NCBI GenBank assembly: GCA_004335635.1
Contig: QAXH01005853.1
Coordinates: 44,457 to 88,276, forward strand
DNA: 43,820 nt
Direction: 5' to 3'
From: Chloromonas sp. AAM2
Taxonomy: Eukaryota > Chlorophyta > Chlorophyceae > Chlamydomonadales > Chlamydomonadaceae
Shown one piece after another: positions 12,901 to 24,077 of the stretch (its first letter is position 1; every line of letters begins with the position of its first letter). The notes under the pieces were generated by a model. The model was given only the letters and a program-made list of their open reading frames with translations. It ran no database searches and had not been told where the DNA came from. The translations under genes were made by a program, and so were the position numbers.

Positions 12901-15900
12901 GCGATACGTGTACAAACTGGGGCGATAAGTGTACAAGCTGGGGCGATAAGTGTACAAACTGGGGCGATAAGTGTACATGCACCCTCCACTCCATCGTCAA
13001 GTGTGCGTTGGACATGCATACCATTAACATGCCGTGCCCAGAACTGCCACGGATTTGCAATCAATGCACATGCGCTCTAGTTTCTTAAAAATGCATCTGA
13101 AAAGGCATGTGTATACACGGGGCTGTGTGTTTGGCCCTGGGGGTAAGAGCAGAGTGAATCATGCAACATTGGTGATCAAAAAGAAAGAGTAAGCAACATA
13201 TACCGATAGCTGAGAACTCACCTCTCACTGATGATTGTGAATGAGAAGTAGAGGACACAGACCGGTGAGATGATGGGGTTGATGCTGCGGGATGTGGCAA
13301 GCAGGCAACCAAATGAAGGGCATGAAGCATGGAAGGGTTGGGACAAGGACAAATCAATCAAACGAGGAGCGGAAGCAATTCGACAGTGTGGCTGCGTGTC
13401 TGTGTGGACAACACAAGGCACAAGGGCGTGGCTTGCAACATGCACATTCAAGCCCTAACAAACGCCAGCCAGTTTTCAATCATGCGGTGGAGTAGACATA
13501 CGCACATCTTGCCCGACTGTGTTTACACACACTCTCTCTCAAAGCAGGATGTTCCATACAGTAAGAAAACCCTACTAATCACCAGCCGCGCCCCCCTATC
13601 AATTACCACCAGAGAATGTTATTGTGTATCCCATGCTCTTCATGCCCGTCCATTATCAGACCTACCAGCAGTAGACCATGCCTAGCAGGAAGGCTGCGAA
13701 CACACGCCAAACAACACAGACAACGTGAGAATCTTAGCAGCAGTAGTTGCGAATTGAAGGTTGCCAGCTAAAACGGCTCCTGGCGGCAGGAAGCGCATGG
13801 GCAGATGGAGAATGCAATGATTGCAAAAAGAACTGCGATCACGAGTCGTGAAACGGTAAAAAGAAGAGAGCAACAGCTCACCACCACACTGGCAGTGTGC
13901 GCAGACCTACTAAGACCTATGAGTCGTGAAAAGCACCACCACCACGACACTGGCAGTGTATGCCAAGTCCAACAACAGAGCAACAACGGAGAGGCCAAGT
14001 GGGGTTCAGGTCGGCATGCTGGTTGAGGCCTGAGCACGTGGGCAGGCGCTCAGTGAGTTGACAGGCAGTGTCGGGCGGCTGTTCACTCACTGATTGTGTG
14101 GTATGCGACGGTGGGCCCGTACAGGGTGAACTGGTCAGCCCACAGGCGGGCTCGGGCACGGGGCGTGGCGGCAATCTGCAGCAAGCAGCGCAGCCAGTCA
14201 GTAGTCAGATGGCAGCAACAGCAAGAAGTGCAGAAATGGCAAGAACAGCAGAACCGTGTGAGCTTGAACAAGTGATGAATTACAGCAACACAACTGAGGG
14301 AATTGCCAGGAACTGCACAATAGTGTGTGCTTGGACACAGAAGACCCGTGGACGTAACCACTTGTTCACTGTTCAGATTTTCCTGGTATTGCACAGGTAA
14401 GATATGTCATGTTTTTGGGGGCGTGGCGGCAATCTGAAACAGGCAGGCGAGGGCAGCGCAGTAGGAGCATCGCCCGATGAACATAAATGCATCAACGCTC
14501 AGTCTTGAACAGTGCCCGATCCCAGCAAGACTTGTCGGAAACACAAGCTACAGTGTTTGGCCTCACACAACAGCATGTTTGACTGAACGATGAATGGTGC
14601 TATTCACAAAGCAGGCAAGCGAATCACCTCATAACATAAACAGTGGCCATTCCGACAGTTGCTATGGGTAAGCTTGACGTGGACCAGAGTATGCGCACAA
14701 TCAGCAAGACTTAACAACTTTGTGCAAGGAAACTGGCAGGCAGAGACAGTAGTCAACAGCAAGAACTGCAGCATTGTGTGTTTGAGCGACAAGGGAATAC
14801 AAGAGAGCCCTGGACGTAAACAAATGCGCCCTTTTCCATTCGTCATTGCATAGGACATAGCGTGTGAGTACGTGCCATGCATACGCACAATTCGCATGAC
14901 AGTAACCCGTGCTTCAGCACCTTGCAGATTTTGTGCTTGAATTACTGGTGATAGGCAGGTGTGGCTCGTATGGTGTTGCATAGAATTGGCCCATGGCCTG
15001 TGATGCAACCAAATGATTCCCATGCACAGGTTCTGCGTGCATCAGGACCCAGGAGGCCATACAACTGGGCACAGTTCCCCACCTTGGAAAGCAGCCAGAA
15101 GATGACGAGCCCTGGAATACGCATGTGCTTGATACCGGTCTTGCCAATGCCTGTATCAAGGCAGTGACAGGGCACTCTGGTGCTGTCTTTCCCCGGCTTT
15201 CTCATGCTCTCTGCTGCGGGTGACAGTTGTGGGTAATGCTGCGTACAGACCCCCGTTAACATAGGTGTACAATTTGTAGCAGTCCCTAGCAGCACTTTGC
15301 CACCTTGCTTTACCGTGTGATCAGTCACCTCCAACCTTGCATGCACTTATCAGGGCGCTGCGGCAAATGAAATGAGTGTGCTGATTGGCCTCTGTTTTAC
15401 AAGCGCCCTTGTTTCTGGTTGTTGGACCCTTGAAACAGTACAGCGTCAAACAACAGCACAAGCTGTCCAAGACCACCCACCCATGCCACTCAACCATCAC
15501 TTGCCCTCACAGCTGCACAACAGCCGCGTCTGGCCCGTTTCAAACCGCCTCAAACCGTTTCGAACCGTTCCAAACCGTTTCTGGCCTTTATATTTTCCAG
15601 TCTCTTACCTGCCACCAAGATGTAGTTGATGAAGAAGGTTGATGTCATTGGGATGGCCACCCCCAGAATCGTGATGATGGATGTTGGTTGCGATATGAAC
15701 TGCTGAAGCTGAGAGAAGAGGGAGCCAGCAATGATGGAGCCGATGAACAACGAAGCAAGCTGCAAGGCAAAATTACGAACAGAACATGTAAACAAACAAC
15801 AGGACATGTAAACAAACAACGGAAAGACAGCAGTACATGGTTGAGCAAATACGAACAGAGGATGTAAAGAGACAATTTTCAATGTGTGTGTTTGGCAATG

Positions 15901-18460
15901 TGTACGTAGAGAGGAACACAGCCATCCCGCGTGCACGGGGCCAATGAGCGTTGGTGCACGCATGACTGGCAGCTGCCAGGAACCGCCCCCTCCCACCTGG
16001 AAATAGAAGCTTGCGGTGCTGCAGACTAGAAGGCCCAGATGCATATCAGCCGCCTACATCAATAGCCCTAAGCAAACCATGCATGACGCCCCCAAGCACC
16101 AGTCACGTGCAATGCTCTGAGTGCAATCTACTGAAATGTAAGGATACAAACAGCCCTCTCGTACCTGGAAATAGAAGTAGCGCGTGACGACTCCAAAGTC
16201 GACCTGACTGACGGAGACCATGCCCGACATGCGGCACATGATGGCCAGAATCATGGGGAGGATGGCCAGGAAAATCACCAGCACAATACCGGGAATGACG
16301 GCCTCTAAGATCTGAAAACAACATGTGTGAGTGAGTGAGTCAGTGAGGGAGGGAGGGAGTGCGTGAGTGCGTGCGAGCGAGCGGGCGGGCGGGCGTGAGC
16401 GAGTGAGTCAATTTCGTTTTACATCTGTATCGTTCCCAAGTGTGGGTCGTCCGACATCTCGCGCTGTAGGATTGGGCTATCGTATTTCAAAGCGCATAAC
16501 AAACAAACAGGGGTTTCAAGCTACTAGTGGGAAGCTTTGTGTGGCAACGTCAAGCCAGCCAGTAACAAACAGCTTTTGTGTACGGCCAACGGCCATTGCA
16601 CCCTGGAGAACGATTGACAAGGAATGCGGATAAGGGACTGATTATGTGTTTCCATGGTGCTATCGGCTGAGCTTTCCAAGCGAAGTGAGTGATTCTGCAT
16701 GAACAATGGAAAGCGTTGAAAGGCTGGGGCCCACAGTGGGGTATTGCTATTTTGTGCGAGCAACACGGCATGCACCCGCTTCATGTACTCATCTCAGCGT
16801 GTCTGCACGCGGTGATCCACTCTTCTCACTCTTCAAAGCACATGTCGTCCCTCTTGTCACACACGTGTCGTCTTACTCCAGTCACACACGTGTCGCCTCA
16901 CTTGCCCCACCCCACACCTGTTTGATGAAAGGTAAGTTCACGATTGTGCCCAGCACAGGCACATCGGCCAGCTTGGGCACTTCAATCAGACCCTGCGGGG
17001 CAACAAACAAAGGGTACACGTGCGAGCGCTTTGAAAGGCTGTGTTTGTGAGCCATCATGGAGCCGTTATGAAGTCATCAAAGTTGACAGTCCAGTGTGAA
17101 CCCGCTTCCAAATACCCGACAACTGCCCTCCGGACAAGATTTGAGATGTAGCGAAGGACAGTCCACGTAGGCTTGTTAAGCACAGCCTGTGCTTGTATTG
17201 CACCCTCCCCTTTCCTGTGGCGCTCTGCAACCTGCAGACACCGAACAGCCTCGGGCTGGAGGTGAGCACGTGCCCCTGGTCCGACATCACCACTTGCCTG
17301 CACGGCTGCGATGGGAATGAAGTAGAAGAAGAGCAGCAGGAAGTATCCCACCCACAGCAGGGAGCTGCGCAGCCCGCGCTCCCACTTGCGCATGGGCAGA
17401 CTGGACCAGATGATCTGACGGGCAGGGGAAACAGGACAGGAGTCAAGAGAGAAAATGCAAGCCATTCACGTCCTAGCGACACCCAACAACCAAGACGGGC
17501 AGATCTCAATCGCTTGAATGGCTCAAGGTTGGAGGTAGCCCGCGTCCAAACTGGGTTAGAAGCGCAACAACTGAGTGGATGCCTGCGCCTCGTGGCGTTG
17601 ACGAGCAACATTGCGTATATACACAGCACTACTGCCTGGCCTTTAAGAAACAACTGTCATGGAGTGCGAACATGTGCCGCTTTCTTAGTGTAACAGTGTG
17701 TGGCACATGAAGTTTAGAGAGCACCATGGGATATGACAACAGAGCACATTGTACCCCTGACAAGATAGCTCAGTACATTGATGCAGCGTCTGTATGGCAT
17801 GGAGCGTTGCATGGCATGTTGCATGAACGTTGTATGACATGTGAGTGCTTGCATGGGTGCCATGCAGCTTAGCCTACCTCCTTGGGTTCGGGCGCTCCCT
17901 GCATCTGCCATGTGCTCTCATCGTGGTGGTGTAGGGCACTGGTCATGGCCATCTGGACGTGGCGCGTCCTGCAAAGCACGCATGGGGTACCACGTGATGG
18001 CAGTTAGCTCACCATGCAGAACCCAGTAACTAGTTGATACGAACAGACAACCTTTTGAACCCAACGGATATCACTTTGACAACATATGGACTCTGATCTT
18101 CGAGTTTGCCACATCAGAACGTACCTTCCGAGTTCCCTTTCAGCATCGATCGAGCAGACGGACCATCACTCTTGTTTGCCTTGTCCCATTCCTACACCTA
18201 TGTTGAGTTTGCACCATGCGCAACCGCATGCCGATGCTTTGCTTTGGGGGGCGTTGCAGGCTGCCAAGCGCCTTGCGTGTTTGACTTGCACTAGCAGCAT
18301 AACGCATATGACAGTAACGATAATGATGGCATGGATGTAACAATCCCTGCACTCGTGACCCTGACGACGATGCCCAGTACGCCCGCACAAGCACACACTT
18401 GTTCAGATGCGTGATTGATCTTTCCGCCATCGTCTGTTCCACTTGTGGGACGATACAGAT

Positions 18461-18510
<50 letters not shown>

Positions 18511-21508
18511 TGCACAGTGACGAACGCTGCCGGGATGGCCTTCTTGAAGCACTCCTGCTGCGCCTTGGGGATCTCCTGCGACAGGTGCGACAGGCGCTCG
18601 CTCCAGAAGCTGAGGGCCTCCACCTTGACGGGCTTCATGCCGTACTTTTCCATGCCCCAGGAGCCAAGCAACTGAGGGATGACAGTCACCTGCAAGGGGC
18701 AACATGAATAGCATGGCTTGGTAATTAATCCAGCAAATACTTACTCTAGCAAGTACTTGATCTAGCAGAAGCAGGCATGGAACGTACGGTAAGTGGGCAG
18801 GTGGCTTGGACTGCACATGGGGAAATGAATGACATCTATGCAATTGAATAATTGAGCAACAATTGAAGATCACGGAGGAAACTAGAGTGAAGTTGTAACA
18901 GAGTCAAGATGAGCACGCAATACAACAAGTGTGATGGGCACATAGACAGTCGATTGTTAGCCGCGCCATATGCCACCCTGGTACCTACCATTAGCTTCTT
19001 TCCAACAGGCTTCCGCCTCTTGAGCTTGGACGCCAGGTCATCCACGTGATCCTCCAGCTTCTGTTTCAAACCGTTATACTCGGTCAGCAGCGGGTCCAAG
19101 TCACCCTGGTCCCACACCTGGGGAAAACGGAAACGCAAAAGTACATTGAAGGTTGAACTCAACTGAACCGAGTGGTTGAGCACAAAACCCTACACTCAAA
19201 ATTAAGGTTTGCCATTTCTGGGTGCAACGCCACCAAGTGTTCCGGTTGCATCACTCTCTTGAGCAACTCGTGTTCCCGGAGACGTCCCACAGCCACAAAC
19301 CCAGAAAGAATTCTTTACTATGTCTTTTATTTACGGCGCGCTCTACCCATGATAACAAGACACGTCCAACAACAAGCGAATACCCGCCCCCTACCCTGCC
19401 ACTCACCGGGTTCACCGCCGCCACGCAGTCGTTGCCGTATGAGAACTCAATCTCCCCGTGGATGAACTCTTTGACCTTGTCGGCACGCGGCTCGTTGATG
19501 TCGCCCAGCACGTCACCCGCCTGAGGCACGCACACACGATAGATACCTTTATTACTATCATATTTATACTATCAACCCAAGTGTTCTTCCACTTGTGGTG
19601 AGTGCAGTGTGTGAAGCCACAGTTTGCTGATTGTGAGTGTGCACACAGACATGGGCTCAAAATGATGCCACCCAGCACGTCACCGGCCTGAAGGCAGGCA
19701 CACACGGAACCAAAAGGTCCTAACGGGTGCACTGTTCAGGCACTAACTATGCAAGCAAGTTGTAGAATTCAATATGCAGACGCAAGTAGGTCGTATACTC
19801 ATATACAGGCAGGCACAGCATATACAGAGGCACAAGACCGCTGTGAAGCCCGAGGCACACACAGTTTGCTCAACAAATCATTGAACAGTAGTCACCACTC
19901 ACAATCAGCACACTATTTGGTACCCCAGCAAACATCTGGTGCTGTGCAGCCCCTTCATCATTCACTTTGCTAGAGGTGCTCATCGTGCTGTGGTCGGGCT
20001 CAGTTTGTCCGAGATGTGTTCACTGTCCCAAGCAGTGTCCCAAGCAGAAGCAAGCTGTCCAAGCCACCAAACAGTATCCAGCACCCGCATTCAACACACA
20101 ACTACATTACATGGTAGCAAAGCAATCATTCGATGTCGGGCATCCGCAGAACCGCCCCGCGCCCGCCATGACTCACAACCAATGCCACAACCACCGCCCA
20201 CCTGCTTCCAGGGGTCCAGGTCGGGGTCCGAGGCGAGCACTGGCTTGGTGTTGCGCTTGCGCAGCGTGGCCAGCACCCCGCTCTTCCTCTTCTGCCGGGC
20301 CGACTCGATCTCCTCGGCAATCTTGGTGTTGTACTGGGCACCCTGCGCATGGGACCAGTGAGGCTTGTTGGTTGCTGTCTGTCTGTTGCGCATAAGGCGT
20401 GTTTGCCAGCTGGAGCCTGGCACGGGTTTGGTGAGCTTGCTTGCCAGGTGAAGGATTTGTCCACTACCGTGCTGCAAGCACTCCTACCAGCAGCCATGGG
20501 CCCATCATGTCCTGCTGTTACCCACCGTCATCACAGTGGCAGTAAGTGCGTGCACCACCATTCAAACGGGTCAGCAGACTATATGTAAACGAAACAGGGT
20601 CGTCATCGCCATCACCATCGTACGAGGCGGGCCAGCCCATGGGCCTGCACGCGGCTGAACCACTACCTTCATGCAACTGAGGCACAGGCCTCCCTTCACC
20701 AGCCATTTATGCTGCCACCTTGACCCCCATGTCCCGCTTTACCACGGTGTACGCGTCAGGAATCGTGGGCTTGACAGGCAATTCATCCTTCTTCTTCTTT
20801 TTTTTCGGCCTGCAGTGTGTGAATGCGTTGCGTAGCAGATTGTCGGTGCAATCCAAGCATGGCCGATGGTCAGTGCATGCAGATGCAAAAATAGCAGTGT
20901 GGCTTCATGCCTTCAGACTGTGAGTGGGATTTCAGCACCTGTTTGCTGGCTATGGATCACTAAGGATTTATCTGGCCAGGCAGCCCTGAAATCGTCGGTT
21001 AGTGATTGCAGCAGAACTGTAACAATAAACCACAAGTTGGTTACATGCAGGGTCACCGTAACCGTAACTCACATGTCTCAGAGTACGCGTTCAAGGCGCT
21101 TACCACTGCAGCAGACTTGCCAAGCCATTCATTCATGCACCACTGCATCAAGATCCTTGCAGTGCAATCTGCCTAACAACATGAGATCTCACTCACTTGT
21201 TGGGATCCATCTCTCCCTTGGGGCCGATTGCGTTCATGACATTTGCTTTGGAAGCCACTGACTCGAGCCCACCCTCAACAGCATCCATGATCTTCTGACG
21301 CATACTGCAAAGAGTGAATGCGAGTGAAAGCGAGAGTGAGAGTGAGTGACAGAGAAATGTGAGTGAGATCTGAGGTTCGTAATCTGAACCACGTTTCTGA
21401 TTGAAGAGTTGCATGCTGAAAGACCCGTGCTTTGTCGCGGATGAGGTGCTCGCACGTAAGGGTCATGCATGACACGGTCGACAGTGGCGTGAAGGTTGTG
21501 TCTAGTGC

Positions 21509-21542
<34 letters not shown>

Positions 21543-23933
21543 CACGCCCACGCCCACGCCCACGCCCACGCCCACGCCCACGCCCACGTGCAGACTGCAT
21601 GCCTTGTGCAAGCCACCTTGTTTGTAAATCAGCTATTGCTGGCCGCTCGTACTGTCTGTGCCTAGGTTGAGGCTGGTTCATCCTTTTCCTACACACCTTT
21701 TGGGCAGCATGACGAAGAGTGTGGATCCCACAAGACCGCGGAGGTACCTGTGTTGAACAGGAAAGACGAACACATGAACAAGAGTAAAGATGGCAAATCT
21801 CACTTAATGCATAAGCCATGCATGCACATGCAGCTCTCCACCTGCAGCCCCTTGCTCTCTCTTCCTTGCACAACCCAGTCAATCACAAGATGCATGCTAG
21901 TTAATCACAAGCTGCATGGTAGTTCGTTCATGATACTCTGCATGCTGCCATCCCCTAAGCACACAAATGCCATGTGCAAAAGACCATCTGTAGCCATCCA
22001 TGCCATCCGCAATCAACCTGATTCACTGTGTAAAGTGTGACATCACGCTGATCATGGTCATTGGGCATGAGCAGCAGGCGCTCAGATCCGATGGGGATAA
22101 GTGAAGATCACAAGGCAACGCTGCAAATGTACTAAAAGGGGGTGCTAGACGGGTGCAGGGTCTTTGACGCTTGTTCCTTACTCGACAAGCCTCTGGTCTC
22201 TCACCATATGATGGTTCCATGCCTCATGCCAGGAATGTCCGTGACCAGTGCAGTGTGGGAGGGGCCGCCCCTAGGAGCGTTGGCCAGGAAGGCCAGCCGC
22301 ATGAGGGTGGCTTCCTTGTTGTACTTCCACAGGCCCTGGGAACAACAAAGGCACATGGGCATATGGGTGTGGTGCATGAGCATGGGTGCATGGCCGCATG
22401 AGGGTGGCTTCCTTGTTGTACTTCCACAAGCCCTAGGGGAAACTGTGATCAGCAAGGGCACATGGGCGTATGAGCCTGTGCATATGGGGCTGCAAAGACC
22501 CGCTGCAGAACCCTCATGACTCACCGTCTGAATGGATGGAGCAGTGGCAAACAATTTGATGCTTGAGGTGTCTTGCATGCGGGCACCATGGAAAAGGCGC
22601 AGGTCCTAGCCATCTCATCCCCCCGCTTGAGATACCCTAGCCGTTTGAGTGTGACCTACCGACAGCACAATGTAGGTGACGATGTAGATGCAGACCATGT
22701 GGGCCCACAGCTTGCGGCTGCCTTCGTCAACGTTGGCCAGACTGCACCGGTCAAAGCCGGAGAAGGCGTACTCCTTTGCCTGCGGTGTCATTGGGACAGA
22801 CACTGGGATCAGTCACAGTCACATTGGGATCAGTTACAGTCATTCACCAGCAAGACCAAAGCATGAGCACAATGCCGCCAAAGCAAGCACATGCAAGATT
22901 CAGCGGGCACATGCAAGATCTTTGCCCTGCGGCGTCAGGGATCGGGATCAGGGTCACAGGATTGGCACTGGGCCATCGTGCATGTGTACATGTGTACATG
23001 AGTACACGAGTGCATGAGTACATGAGCACATGAGTTGTTGCGTTGTGTATCACCATGTAAACACCACACTGTAAGGTGCATTGCGTCACATTGTGACTAT
23101 GGGGCGCATGTCATATCGTATCAGTGCATCCATCTTCCTAAGAACATGTGTTCAGCGTTCGCAGTTCAGTTGGTCAGGCTACTGGCTAGCATGGCGGGCT
23201 GCTGCGACCACCTAAAAATCGTCCAGTCACGCTGTCCTCTCACACTGTTGCTACCCAGTCACACTCTTACCGCAACACTGGAATCGGGCTCAAACACGCT
23301 GCAGCCCACCGGAGGTGGAGGGGAGGGTGGAGGGGGCGGCTGCGGGTGAGGGCAGGGGCACACATGGCATCCAACTCGAGCACAAGGCCGAGGTAGCATG
23401 CATGACATCAGAAACTCAGGTCAAGCACACAGCCGAGGTATCACACATGACATCCAGATCAAGCACCACACCGAGGTAGCATGCATGACATTAGAAGTGT
23501 ATATCTGCACGCTGAACTAAATCCGATCAAATCCAAATCTGGGTGGGCCAAGGCGCATTCTGGCCGTTCAAAAGTGGTGGTAGCTGGCCTCTCGTCGCCG
23601 GTCACATGCAAGCAGGTTTTCTGTTGATTGCATAAGCGTTGATTGTGCAACTCCTATTCCTCCATGCGTGACACATCCTTTGGATGTGCGGACTGGCTGC
23701 CAAAACCGAACGATTGGAAACCAACACTGGAAAGCAACGACTCTTCATGCAGTTCCTTACCTGCATTTGCTGGTCCATAAGGATTTCAATGCGAGCACCC
23801 TGCAGATACACACAACGGACATGAGAGCAGACATGAGAAGGTACCATGTCATATGGTCACGATCAGCCTGAATGGCCTCTAAGCGGAACTCAGGTGAAGG
23901 CAAGGAGCGCACACACACACACGCACGCACGCA

Positions 23934-23979
<46 letters not shown>

Positions 23980-24020
23980 NNNNNNNNNNNNNNNNNNNNN
24001 NNNNNNNNNNNNNNNNNNNN

Positions 24021-24077
<57 letters not shown>

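Noticed and set aside
12877..12978. Regular repeats that could suggest a CRISPR-like array
   Set aside because: Units abut directly with no unique spacers; it is a 21-bp minisatellite in an intron of a eukaryotic gene.
15995..16044. Extra exon reading TASFYFQ beside OSCA exon 20
   Set aside because: The match to the exon 20 end is about 15 bases and adding it would duplicate YFYFQ; the rest resembles a repeat also found near 35660 (gcttgcggtgctgcagac).
18403..18873. Minus frame of 156 codons through the AC microsatellite
   Set aside because: Read-through of OSCA exon 16 into the dinucleotide repeat; the donor GTGAGT and homology end the exon at 18511.
21502..21882. Arg/Gly-rich minus frame
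   Set aside because: Product of the hexanucleotide repeat at 21510-21587, not of a conserved gene.
22525..22560. Possible extra OSCA exon reading [12 protein letters not shown] with a GTGAGT donor
   Set aside because: No in-phase acceptor, and joining exon 8 directly to exon 9 gives the same spacing as plant OSCA proteins (TM2 to MRLAFL).
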